In this document: positions 9,202 to 17,653 of the stretch, in pieces
Layout of the letters: every line of letters starts with the position of its first letter
Numbering within the stretch: position 1 is the stretch's first letter
From: Parvularcula sp. LCG005
GTDB lineage: Bacteria > Pseudomonadota > Alphaproteobacteria > Caulobacterales > Parvularculaceae
Direction: 5' to 3'
Assembly (NCBI RefSeq): GCF_032930845.1
Contig: NZ_CP136758.1
Location: 62,001 to 126,000, forward strand
DNA length: 64,000 nucleotides
Position numbers and translations under genes: made by a program
Notes under the pieces: model-generated
Seen by the model: only the letters and a program-made list of their open reading frames with translations
Database searches by the model: none
What the model was told of the DNA's origin: nothing

Positions 9202-10716
9202 ATGAAATCGAAGAATTTCCGCAATATCGTGATTGTGGGCGGCGGCACCGCCGGCTGGATGGCTGCATCTGCTTTTGCCAAACTTCTTGGCACGGAAGAG
9301 TTTGCCATCACGCTGATCGAATCAGAACAGATAGGCACGGTCGGGGTGGGCGAAGCGACCATCCCGATGATTTCCATGTTCAATCGCGTCCTTGAAATTG
9401 ATGAGGACGAATTCGTTCGCGAAACCAACGCAACGTTCAAACTGGGTATTGAGTTCGCAGACTGGCGGCGCGTCGGTCACAGCTACTTCCACCCCTTCGG
9501 CAATCTTGGCGTCGATATGGATGGGATCAGCTTCATCCATTACTGGATGCGCTGGGCTCGATCGGGCGGAAATCTCGACTACAGCTTCTTCAATGCCGAA
9601 ACCGAAGCTGCCCGACGCGGCAAATTTCAGCGTACAGATCGTGAAGAGTCCAATCTTCCGCGAATCAATTACGCCTTTCAGTTCGATGCCGGCATGTATG
9701 CGGCCTATCTGCGCCGGTTCTCCGAGAAGAGAGGTGTGCGCCGCATTGAGGGGCGGATTGACGAAGCCAAACAGAATGCCGAAACGGGCTTTGTTGAAAC
9801 GCTGGTACTCGATGATGGTCGCACGATTGACGGGGACTTCTTCATTGACTGTTCCGGCTTCCGGGGGCTGCTGATCGAACAGACGCTCGGCGCTGGTTAT
9901 GACGACTGGTCCGAATGGCTGCCGGTCAACAAGGCCGCTGCCGTGCCGTGTGAAAAGGTCGGTGATCCGCTGCCCTATACGCGATCGACCGCCTATGAGG
10001 CCGGCTGGCAGTGGCGCATCCCGTTGCAGCACCGGACAGGCAATGGCTATGTTTTCTGCGATAAATATATCAGCGAAGATGAGGCCGTCGCCAACCTCCT
10101 GAGCCGGATTGATGGCAAGCCACTGGCGGACCCGCGCATTCTGAGGTTTGTCACCGGCCGCCGGAAAAAGTCCTGGGTAAAGAACGTTGTGGCAATGGGC
10201 TTGGCGGGCGGGTTCCTCGAGCCTTTGGAATCGACGTCGATCCATCTCGTCCAGGTGGCGATATCCAAGCTGCTGGCGATGTTCCCCAATGATGGGCTCA
10301 ATCCATCACTGGTCAATCGGTATAATGACGAAATGTCATATAACTATGAGGACGTGAAGGATTTTCTGATCGCTCACTACAAGGTGACGGAGCGGGAGGA
10401 CACGCCGTTCTGGGCACGCGTCCGGAATATGGATATTCCCGAATCGCTCCAGGCCAAGCTGGACATTTTCGCGACCCGTGGCGAAGTTCTTGCCACGCAG
10501 ACGGAGCTTTTCAAGGAAACGAGTTGGTTCTCCGTCCTGGCGGGGCAGGGGCTTACGCCAAAGGGCTATCATCCTCTCGCGGACGTGGTCTCGGAAGATG
10601 AGTTGAAAGCGCGGCTCAGCCGGATTCGGACCGGCATTCAGGAACGGGTGATATCCATGCCCGACCATGCGACCTTCATCGCACAAAACTGCGCCGCGGC
10701 AAAAGTCATGATGTAA
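9202..10716 (+). CDS. tryptophan halogenase-family flavoprotein, copy 3
   Basis: 504 residues. It has FAD motif GGGTAGW (13-19), the lysine K80 in TFKLGIEF, the family signature WQWRIP (269-274), and E343-S344 in FLEPLESTS, so it retains the residues copy 2 has lost. It is clearly closer to copy 1 (shared GTVGVGEAT, RRFSEKRG, LQHRTGNGYV). A good ribosome site (AGGGGG) precedes the ATG eight bases after the stop of copy 2, consistent with a three-gene operon from 6165. No signal peptide. Substrate unknown. Confidence 0.85.
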   Translation: MKSKNFRNIVIVGGGTAGWMAASAFAKLLGTEEFAITLIESEQIGTVGVGEATIPMISMFNRVLEIDEDEFVRETNATFKLGIEFADWRRVGHSYFHPFGNLGVDMDGISFIHYWMRWARSGGNLDYSFFNAETEAARRGKFQRTDREESNLPRINYAFQFDAGMYAAYLRRFSEKRGVRRIEGRIDEAKQNAETGFVETLVLDDGRTIDGDFFIDCSGFRGLLIEQTLGAGYDDWSEWLPVNKAAAVPCEKVGDPLPYTRSTAYEAGWQWRIPLQHRTGNGYVFCDKYISEDEAVANLLSRIDGKPLADPRILRFVTGRRKKSWVKNVVAMGLAGGFLEPLESTSIHLVQVAISKLLAMFPNDGLNPSLVNRYNDEMSYNYEDVKDFLIAHYKVTEREDTPFWARVRNMDIPESLQAKLDIFATRGEVLATQTELFKETSWFSVLAGQGLTPKGYHPLADVVSEDELKARLSRIRTGIQERVISMPDHATFIAQNCAAAKVMM

Positions 10717-10758
10717 GATGATCGCTGGGGAGTCAGTCCCCGGCGGTCGCGCTGACCG

Positions 10759-11832
10759 TTAGTGGCGTGGGAAACGGGCCCTGATGCTTGGGGACCCTTT
10801 GACGCGCAAGGCACCACGCTGCACGCGTTTGTCTGTGGGCACAGGAAAGACGGTGGCTGGGCGCGCGGTCTCGGCGATGCCACCCGGTCCATTGATCAGC
10901 CGCTGCCCCCAGGGTGAAAGACGGTCAGGATCAAAGTCGAGCACGATGTCGAGATCCTCCACGCCTTTGCCATTCCCGGACCAAGACCAGCCGATATATC
11001 CGACATCCATCTGATTCGAGAGGCGAAAGATTGCTTCCTCGTCGACCGGCTCACCCTGATGGTCGGCGCCAAATTCACCGACGATGAGCGGCAGATCCAG
11101 TGCGGCGAAGTCCTCGAAATAGGAGCGAACAGCGTCGGCGTCGCCATAGACCTGATACATATGCACACTGAAGACCACATTATTCAGTGGGTCGGCGGCT
11201 GCCAGTCGCGGGGCGGCATCTACCATGGTGCGATCATGGTCCTGCCCCCAACCTGATCCGTCCACGACGATGGTATGAGTCAGGCCGGCCCGCCGCAGGT
11301 CCCTGATCGCCTCGGCGTGCATCTCCTCATAGACGGCGGGGGACACGCCATTGCCAACCGGTTCGTTACCAATATTGATCAGGACAAAATCTTCCTGCCC
11401 CTTCAGGAGGGGGGCGAGGGAGAGCCAGTACGGCATAACCTCCGGGATGGCGACACCCCACTCATTCTCGCCATAGCCCGTGGTGTTATGGATCTCTAGC
11501 ATCAGGATCATGCCCTCGGCCTTCGCCTGGCGTAGCAAACGTCGTACTTCTGACTTCGGCGTCGGACCCCACGGATGTCCATGACTCAGCGCTATGCGGA
11601 CAATATTCGCGCCGGTATCGGCGATCTGGGGCAGGACCGTCTCGGTCCGTTCGCGCTGCCATGCATGGGCGTGGTTGATGCCGCGCATGATAAAGGGCTC
11701 GCCATTGCCATCGAGGAGGGTACGGCCGCGGGTATGAAAGCCATCGGCCCATGCGGACGAAGAGAAAACCATGGCCCCAAGCGAAAGAGCGGCTGGCACC
11801 AGCCTACGAGGGAACAGGACGTGGCGCATCAT
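10759..11832 (-). CDS. secreted GH5_8-like endo-beta-1,4-mannanase
   Basis: 357 residues with a signal peptide (about 1-29, ending SSSAWA). The GH5 barrel carries RGINHAHAW at 50-58, acid/base E157 in NIGNEPVG and nucleophile E253 in VGEFG. RGINH.HAW and the IRDLRRAGLTHTIVVDGSGWGQ-like segment point to subfamily 8 mannanases. It would cleave internal mannosidic bonds in the periplasm or outside. It is the second gene after an aldo/keto reductase and its ATG overlaps that gene's TGA by four bases (ATGA). The C-terminal tail after about residue 320 is arginine-rich and not part of the barrel. A cellulase of another GH5 subfamily is a less likely alternative. Confidence 0.82.
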   Translation of the reverse strand: MMRHVLFPRRLVPAALSLGAMVFSSSAWADGFHTRGRTLLDGNGEPFIMRGINHAHAWQRERTETVLPQIADTGANIVRIALSHGHPWGPTPKSEVRRLLRQAKAEGMILMLEIHNTTGYGENEWGVAIPEVMPYWLSLAPLLKGQEDFVLINIGNEPVGNGVSPAVYEEMHAEAIRDLRRAGLTHTIVVDGSGWGQDHDRTMVDAAPRLAAADPLNNVVFSVHMYQVYGDADAVRSYFEDFAALDLPLIVGEFGADHQGEPVDEEAIFRLSNQMDVGYIGWSWSGNGKGVEDLDIVLDFDPDRLSPWGQRLINGPGGIAETARPATVFPVPTDKRVQRGALRVKGSPSIRARFPRH

Positions 11833-12719
11833 GGCATCCGTTCGCCGCGCGCAGCTTCAACGACGTCATACCATTCGCGCCGGCCAAGGACAGGCCACTC
11901 TTTCTGGCCGAAATGATCGATTCGTTCCAATGTCTGTGTGCCAACAATAGGAATGATCTTCGCCGGGTATCGCAGCAGGAACGCCATTGCCGCATCGGCC
12001 CGCGACATGTCATAGGTTTTGGCGATTGCATCGAGTGCGCTGACGACCGACAGGGCGGCATTGTCATTGTCGCTGGGGTTAAGAAGGCGTCCGCCCCCCA
12101 AGGGAGACCAGCACAGGAACGTGGCGCCTGTCTCCTGACACCAGGACAGAACACCATCGTCGATAGGCGCCTGACAGAGCGCTGAAAACTCATTCTGTAC
12201 CGACACGATCGGCGCTTTCATATGACTTGACAGCGCGCGCAGCTGCGGCGCCGTCATGTTCGAGACGCCAATTTCTGCCACCTTGCCCGAGGCTACGAGC
12301 GTATCGAGCGTGTTCGCCAGTTCCTCTGGTCCGGTCAGGAGGTCGACGCGATGCACCTGGTACAGATCAATCTGCTCCACGCCAAGGCGTTTTAGGGACG
12401 CATCGCATGCCTTCAGCATGTAGTCACGGCTGTTGTCATAGGGGACGCCAAGATCAACGCCACCCTTCGTGGCGAGGAGCATCTTTGACCGCAGTCCGGG
12501 ATCGGCGCGCAAAACTTCGCCCAAAAGCGCCTCAGAGCCGCCAAAGCCGACATCGCCCGCACCATAAACATCTGCCGTATCGATCAGCGTCATGCCAGCA
12601 TCGATGGCCGTGCGGATCTTGGGCAGTGCCTCGTCAACGCCCGTTCCGGAAAATCGCCAAAGGCCATAGCCCAGCTGACCAACTGTTTTGCCAGTGTGAC
12701 CCAATTCGATTAATCTCAT
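11829..12719 (-). CDS. aldo/keto reductase family oxidoreductase
   Basis: 296 residues, whole-length AKR barrel. The catalytic tetrad is visible: D47 and Y52 (DTADVYG), K85 (ATKGG) and H123 (QVHRVD). It is an NAD(P)H-dependent cytosolic reductase or dehydrogenase of aldehydes or sugars; many homologues in sugar loci are annotated D-threo-aldose or L-fucose-type dehydrogenases. It is the first gene of a two-gene unit with the GH5_8 mannanase and divergent from a LacI gene, which argues for a role in mannose or galactose metabolism. Exact substrate cannot be read from the sequence. Confidence 0.85.
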   Translation of the reverse strand: MRLIELGHTGKTVGQLGYGLWRFSGTGVDEALPKIRTAIDAGMTLIDTADVYGAGDVGFGGSEALLGEVLRADPGLRSKMLLATKGGVDLGVPYDNSRDYMLKACDASLKRLGVEQIDLYQVHRVDLLTGPEELANTLDTLVASGKVAEIGVSNMTAPQLRALSSHMKAPIVSVQNEFSALCQAPIDDGVLSWCQETGATFLCWSPLGGGRLLNPSDNDNAALSVVSALDAIAKTYDMSRADAAMAFLLRYPAKIIPIVGTQTLERIDHFGQKEWPVLGRREWYDVVEAARGERMP

Positions 12720-12831
12720 TATCGGTGTTCCCGTCGTATGTTCTGTGGCGCGTCGCCCGTATATTGTGATTGCATTACAACATCATCGGCCTGAAAACGA
12801 GTTTTTCCTGTTTGTCGTTTCCATTGTGCAC

Positions 12832-12845
12832 TGTGAGCGCTATCA
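12832..12845. promoter_or_regulatory. LacI-type operator candidate before lacI gene 1
   Basis: TGTGAGCGCTATCA (five of seven pairs symmetric, central AGCGCT) ends 33 bases before the LacI start. It fits TGNNANCGNTNNCA and shares the AGCGCT core of xyl-type operators. It lies between the divergent LacI and aldo/keto reductase genes, so it may mediate autoregulation. Confidence 0.45.
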
Positions 12846-12878
12846 TTCTCCCTAAGAAGAACAACAAGGTGCCCACGA

Positions 12879-13910
12879 ATGGCGAATATTAGGGCGGTAG
12901 CAAAACTGGCGGGCGTGTCGGTCGCGACGGTGTCGCGTGCCTATACCGACCCTGAAAAAGTGGCTGAGATCACGCGGAAGAAAGTATACGACGCCGCAAA
13001 GGACCTGAATTACAAGCCCAACAGTTTTGCGCGTTTGTTTCGTACAAAGAAAACCAACACTGTCCTGGTCATCGTGCCGGATCTGGCGAACCCGTTTTTC
13101 GCACCGGTGCTCGCGGGGCTGGAAAGTGCGGCGACCGAGGCCGGTCTGTCGCTCTTGCTGTCGGATTCGCGTGACGACCCCAAGATCGAACGGAATTGCC
13201 TTGAGCTGGTGGAGACCAAGCGGGCGGACGGCGTCATTCAGCTTGGGGCGAGAAGCCTCAATCAGATCGTTCAGGCCTATACGATCTCTGACATGCCATT
13301 TGTTCACGCGATCGAGGTGCCTGAAGAGAATATATATCCGAGCGTTGCTATCGACAATCGCGACGCGTCCCGGCGCATGATGGAGTACATCCTGAAACAG
13401 GGACACCGGCGGATTGCTATTGTTGGTGGGCGGAAGGATAGCCGCATCACACAGATGCGTCTTGCCGGAGCGCTCGACGCCTGTCGCGCCTTCAGTATTG
13501 AGGCGGCTGACGTGGCTGTAGAGTTTGAGCCCTATTCGGTGGCGGGCGGAAAGCGCGCGACCCAACGCCTGTTGGAGGCATCGCCTGATCTGACAGCTCT
13601 CTTCTGCATGAGCGATGAGCTCGCACTGGGTGCCATCAAAGCTGTACGGGATGCAGGGCGCCGCGTGCCCGAAGATGTGTCGGTCACAGGCTTCGATAAT
13701 ATCGTGATCGGCGAGTATATCGAGCCCGGCCTGACAACCGTGACCCAGCCCGCGCGCCAGATCGGCGAGATTGCAATGCAGCTCATGGCAGCACAACTGG
13801 CCGATCCGCACACGGCCCCGCAACATCATGTTCTGTCTGCTGATCTTGTCATCCGTGACAGCGTGACGCCGCCAAGATCCAGTCTCAAGGCGGCGAAGAT
13901 CGCAGAATGA
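12879..13910 (+). CDS. LacI-family transcriptional regulator 1
   Basis: 343 residues. N-terminal helix-turn-helix (IRAVAKLAGVSVATVSRAY) and hinge helix (NSFARLFRTKKT), followed by a periplasmic-binding-protein-like sugar sensor with LALGAIKAVRDAG and the SVTGFDN motif typical of the family. A ribosome site (AAGGTG) precedes the ATG. Divergent from the aldo/keto reductase/GH5_8 unit and convergent with the GH27 operon, so it probably controls the mannan genes. The effector is unknown; by position a manno-oligosaccharide or mannosyl-glucose is plausible. A GC-rich hairpin (13911-13925) follows the stop but lacks a clear T tract. Confidence 0.9.
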   Translation: MANIRAVAKLAGVSVATVSRAYTDPEKVAEITRKKVYDAAKDLNYKPNSFARLFRTKKTNTVLVIVPDLANPFFAPVLAGLESAATEAGLSLLLSDSRDDPKIERNCLELVETKRADGVIQLGARSLNQIVQAYTISDMPFVHAIEVPEENIYPSVAIDNRDASRRMMEYILKQGHRRIAIVGGRKDSRITQMRLAGALDACRAFSIEAADVAVEFEPYSVAGGKRATQRLLEASPDLTALFCMSDELALGAIKAVRDAGRRVPEDVSVTGFDNIVIGEYIEPGLTTVTQPARQIGEIAMQLMAAQLADPHTAPQHHVLSADLVIRDSVTPPRSSLKAAKIAE

Positions 13911-13943
13911 GGGGGCGACGCCCCCTGCCTTTCTGGGACTTTG

Positions 13944-15182
13944 TTATTTTGAGAGTCGGACCATCACGACATCATGCGGTGGAACCTTGCGCCTGAACGG
14001 CTTGGCTGTGGTGCCGACGTCCTGATGCTTCCACAAATCCCGCAACGTATAAGTCGCTTCGCTGAATTTGGCCGTGTGCTGGGTTTGCGCATCGGTCCAG
14101 TCTTCGGCAAAATCCATTGTAATGGTTTGTGCACTGTCTGACCGGTTCAGGAACGTCATGGCCCATTCACCGTCAGCGAGCGGCTTGATCCAGATCTCAT
14201 AATTGCCCGTCTTTTTGTAGGCATAGCCCTGAACCCCTAGCGCATCCTGATCGACGGCAATGACCTCCTTATTGGTCAGCGTTTCCTGCAGCGCCGCTGG
14301 CATGTCACGGATGTCGGTTCCAACAATCAACGGTGCCGCGAGCATCGCCCACATTGTAAAATGTGCGCGGTCTTCGGCTGGCGTGGCCAGGTTGCCGACT
14401 TCCATCATGTCCGGATCGTTCCAGTGGCCGGGGCCTGCGTGAACGCGCAAGCCGTCCTGCTGGTCGAGAATGTTCATGACGCCCCAGGAACTCCAGTTCC
14501 CATGACCGACTTCGCAATCCCAGCAATTGATGATGTCACCGGTGGTGCGCCACAGATGGCCGATATCCGCACCCCATTCCCAAGGCTTGTTGTCGCCCCA
14601 CTCACAAATGGAGAACACGATCGGGCGCCCCGCCGCATACAGCGCATCACGCATGGTCGTGTAGGCTTCGATCGGGTTGCGCTGGGCGTCGCCCGTCCCC
14701 GTCGCACACCAGTCATATTTCAGGTAGTCGATGCCCCAGCGCGCATATTGCAACGCGTCCTGATATTCATGACCCTGGCTGCCGGGCTTGCCGCCGCATG
14801 TGGTTTTCCCCGCGTCGGAGTAAATGCCGATCTTGAGACCTTTTTCATGAACGTAGTCAGCAAGGGCTTTCATACCAGAAGGAAAACGCTCCGGGTGAGG
14901 CTGAATGAAGCCGTCCTCGTCGCGCTCGCCGTGCCAGCAATCATCAATGTTGACGTAAACATAGCCGGCATCTTTCATCCCGCTTTCAACCATGGCATCG
15001 GCCGTCTGCTTGATCAGATCCTCGTCGATATTGCAGGCAAAGTGGTTCCAGCTGTTCCAGCCCATGGGCGGTGTGTCGGCAATGCCTTCGAATTTCTGCG
15101 CCGATGCGGGTACAACGAGGCTGGCCGTCATCATGAGGCCCGCGGCCATGGATGCGAGCGTCTGGATTTTGCAAGTCGCCAT
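13944..15182 (-). CDS. secreted GH27 alpha-galactosidase
   Basis: 412 residues from ATG 15182, which has GGAGGAA upstream and begins a clear signal peptide (cleavage near residue 28, PASA). GH27 signatures: TPPMGWNSWN at 38-47, nucleophile D157 in YLKYDWC and acid/base D216 in RTTGDI, then a C-terminal beta domain. It removes alpha-1,6-galactose side chains from galactomannan. Last gene of the run GH26-GH130-epimerase-GH27, with 43 bases after the epimerase stop. An upstream in-frame start (15257) would bury the signal peptide and is rejected. Function call is strong; polymer versus oligosaccharide preference is not visible. Confidence 0.92.
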   Translation of the reverse strand: MATCKIQTLASMAAGLMMTASLVVPASAQKFEGIADTPPMGWNSWNHFACNIDEDLIKQTADAMVESGMKDAGYVYVNIDDCWHGERDEDGFIQPHPERFPSGMKALADYVHEKGLKIGIYSDAGKTTCGGKPGSQGHEYQDALQYARWGIDYLKYDWCATGTGDAQRNPIEAYTTMRDALYAAGRPIVFSICEWGDNKPWEWGADIGHLWRTTGDIINCWDCEVGHGNWSSWGVMNILDQQDGLRVHAGPGHWNDPDMMEVGNLATPAEDRAHFTMWAMLAAPLIVGTDIRDMPAALQETLTNKEVIAVDQDALGVQGYAYKKTGNYEIWIKPLADGEWAMTFLNRSDSAQTITMDFAEDWTDAQTQHTAKFSEATYTLRDLWKHQDVGTTAKPFRRKVPPHDVVMVRLSK

Positions 15183-15225
15183 TGTGAAACGTTCCTCCGG
15201 TAGGACAGGGACTGGCCCCGAATAA

Positions 15226-16443
15226 TTACAGCGCGCGCAAGCGCGAGGCCGCTTCAATCAGTGCACGGCTGTTATGATAAAAGGACTTCCAGGGACCTGC
15301 CCAGTACGGGTTTTCATCCGCATCAATCTTTGAATGCCAGCGCCACTCGCCTTGCGGATCGATGACGTGACGCTCGATAAACGACCACAGTTCTTGAACG
15401 CGCGTCAGGTACCGCCCGTCGCCCGTCATCTGATATGCGTTGAGGAAGCCGACCATGGCTTCCGCCTGCACCCACCAGATGCGCGTGGCATCGACATGAC
15501 CGCTCGCGATGTCCTTCTCATTCAGGAGTTCGCCATTTGGCCCTGTGGCCTCGTGCAGACAGGCTTCTGCAAGGCCGAGTACAGCAGGGCGGCAGCGTGA
15601 CAGTATGTCTTCATCACCGACCACTTCGGCGGCTTCCCAGATCAGCCAGCTCGCCTCTATATCATGGCCATAGGAAATGGCTTCAGACGTATCCGTCCAG
15701 TCATTGTCCCAGAACAGACGTAGGTGGCGGCTGTCGGCGTCATAGATCCGGTCGATATGCAGTTCGATCAGGTTCAGAATCGCGTCTTTCAGCGCTGGGT
15801 CCGGCCATGAGCGGTACAGCTCCGTGTACGCCTCCAGAATATGAAGATGCGTGTTCATGCTCTTGGGCGCATTGGCATCTTTCTCGCTCAGTCGCACATC
15901 CTCGAGCGGCGACCAGTCCTGCGCGAACGCTTCCCAATAACCATTGAGCTCAGGGTCCCGAAAATGCTGCTCCAGGCACTCGAAAAGGGATCGGGCCATT
16001 TCAAGGCAATCCGCGTCACCGAAAGCGCGGTGATATGCGGCAAGACCATAGAGGGCAAAGGCCTGCGCATAGCCCTGCTTGCGCGTGTTGATAGCGTCCC
16101 CTTGGGCATTCAGATCCCAGACCACACCACCATTCTCTTGATCGACGAAATGCTGGAGCACGTAATCACGCGCCCGCTTGGCCGCGCTGTTTACATGGGG
16201 ATCATCCGTGTGCATGGCGACCGTGCTGAACGACCAGAGTATGCGGGTATTGAGGATGACACGCTTTGGGGTTTTCGGTTCCGGCTGTCCATCCATGCCA
16301 ATTTCGGCCAGGAAGCCGCCATGCGCTTCATCGATAGAATGGTTGAGCCACCACGCTGTCACACGGCGCAACTCTGCGTCCAGCTGAAAGGGCATGGCCG
16401 CAACGGCGTCGGAAACAGCAGGGTTCGCGGCCGTGCTCGTCAT
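15226..16443 (-). CDS. AGE-family 2-epimerase, probable mannobiose/cellobiose 2-epimerase
   Basis: 405 residues, an (alpha/alpha)6 barrel of the N-acylglucosamine 2-epimerase family. Histidines expected for disaccharide 2-epimerases are present: H201 (NTHLHILEAY), H260 (SYGHDIE) and H390 (KSFYHNSRA), with WWVQAEA between. No signal peptide, so cytosolic. Four bases separate it from the GH130 gene. In characterised mannan catabolism, mannobiose 2-epimerase converts Man-Man to Man-Glc, which GH130 mannosylglucose phosphorylase then cleaves; the adjacency here fits exactly that pathway. It could also accept cellobiose. Confidence 0.85.
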   Translation of the reverse strand: MTSTAANPAVSDAVAAMPFQLDAELRRVTAWWLNHSIDEAHGGFLAEIGMDGQPEPKTPKRVILNTRILWSFSTVAMHTDDPHVNSAAKRARDYVLQHFVDQENGGVVWDLNAQGDAINTRKQGYAQAFALYGLAAYHRAFGDADCLEMARSLFECLEQHFRDPELNGYWEAFAQDWSPLEDVRLSEKDANAPKSMNTHLHILEAYTELYRSWPDPALKDAILNLIELHIDRIYDADSRHLRLFWDNDWTDTSEAISYGHDIEASWLIWEAAEVVGDEDILSRCRPAVLGLAEACLHEATGPNGELLNEKDIASGHVDATRIWWVQAEAMVGFLNAYQMTGDGRYLTRVQELWSFIERHVIDPQGEWRWHSKIDADENPYWAGPWKSFYHNSRALIEAASRLRAL

Positions 16444-16447
16444 TATC

Positions 16448-17653
16448 TCAGCGTCCTGACAGTTTAAGGTTGTGCCGGATCAGCTCGCTGCGCTGCTTGA
16501 CGCATTCTGCGCTATAGAGCGGATCTTCCGGTGTATTGAGGCAATAGTCGACAAGGCGCTCCACCGTTGAGGTCGCCACATGCATACGAGTGTCGGACGA
16601 TGCGTAGTAGATGAAGACGTTGTCGTTCTCATCAACGGTCCAGCCATTGGCAAAGGTGACGTTCGAAACGTCGCCCACACGCTCTTCGCCTTGCGGGCTG
16701 ATGAAATGCCCGGCCGGGCGATGGGTCACGTGCCACGGCTCATCCCGCGCTGTCATGAACATGTACAGCACATAGCGCAAGCCGGCGGCCGTGTTCCTCA
16801 CACCATGGGCCATGTGCAGCCAGCCGGCCTCGGTCTTGATCGGAACCGGCCCCTGACCGTTCTTGACCTCTTTGATGGTGTGATAGGCTTTGGGATCGAC
16901 AATGATCTCACCGGACACATGGGGATTGGTCATGTCTTCGCACAGGCCCCAGCCAATACCGCCACCGCCGCCGACGGAAATGAACCCGTCCTGTGGCCGG
17001 GTATACAGACCATATTTTCCATCAATGAATTCTGGATGCAGTACGACGTTGCGCTGCTGGCTACCGGAAGTTTTCAGGTCAGGAAGGCGTTCCCATTTCA
17101 CAAGATCGCGCGTGCGAGCGATACCGCACTGGGCATCGGCCGCGGATGTATCTTCCGGCTTTGAACGATCTTTCCGTTCTGTGCAGAAGAGGCCGTATGT
17201 CCACCCGTCTTCATGGGCGGTGAGCCGCATGTCATAGACATTGGTGTCCGGATCATCGGTCTGCGGTAATGCGATCGGATAGTCCCAGAACTTGAAATTG
17301 TCGACGCCGCTTTCGCTTTCGGCGATGGCGAAGAACGATTTCCGGTCATTCCCCTCGACCCGCACCACAATGTGGTGCTTGTCGTCGCGATAGATGGCGC
17401 CCGCATTGAAGGCCGCATTCACACCGATCCGTTCCAGAAGGAGCGGGTTGGTTTTTGGGTCAAGATCATAGCGCCAGAAGAGCGGCGTGTGGTCCGCCGT
17501 GACAATCGGATTTTCCCAACGCTGATAGATACCATTGAACATGCCCGCATGCGCATTGGGCTTGCTGATCAGGCTGTCGTGAGCCTCCTGCAGTGCCGCC
17601 AGGCGCTCATCAAACGACCGCGGATCTGTCAGGGGGGGGCGGGAAGCGGACAT
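16448..17653 (-). CDS. GH130 4-O-beta-mannosyl-glucose phosphorylase
   Basis: 401 residues from ATG 17653. That start sits in a TGATG junction with the GH26 stop and has GGAG eight bases upstream, so it is preferred to an upstream TTG. Family GH130_1 features: FNAGAIYRDD, VRVEGNDRKSFFA, YDMRLTAHEDGWTYG, and SQQRNVVLHPEF. It would split mannosyl-1,4-glucose with phosphate to mannose-1-phosphate and glucose in the cytosol, saving ATP. No signal peptide. Neighbouring mannobiose-type epimerase supplies the substrate. Other GH130 specificities (mannobiose or manno-oligosaccharide phosphorylase) are less likely given the motif set. Confidence 0.88.
   Translation of the reverse strand: MSASRPPLTDPRSFDERLAALQEAHDSLISKPNAHAGMFNGIYQRWENPIVTADHTPLFWRYDLDPKTNPLLLERIGVNAAFNAGAIYRDDKHHIVVRVEGNDRKSFFAIAESESGVDNFKFWDYPIALPQTDDPDTNVYDMRLTAHEDGWTYGLFCTERKDRSKPEDTSAADAQCGIARTRDLVKWERLPDLKTSGSQQRNVVLHPEFIDGKYGLYTRPQDGFISVGGGGGIGWGLCEDMTNPHVSGEIIVDPKAYHTIKEVKNGQGPVPIKTEAGWLHMAHGVRNTAAGLRYVLYMFMTARDEPWHVTHRPAGHFISPQGEERVGDVSNVTFANGWTVDENDNVFIYYASSDTRMHVATSTVERLVDYCLNTPEDPLYSAECVKQRSELIRHNLKLSGR

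Noticed and set aside
12852-13829. 325-codon minus-strand frame over LacI 1
   Set aside because: Antisense to a clear LacI protein; no ribosome site or motif.
13911-13925. GC-rich hairpin after LacI 1 as a terminator
   Set aside because: The stem has almost no loop and no T run; noted but not annotated.
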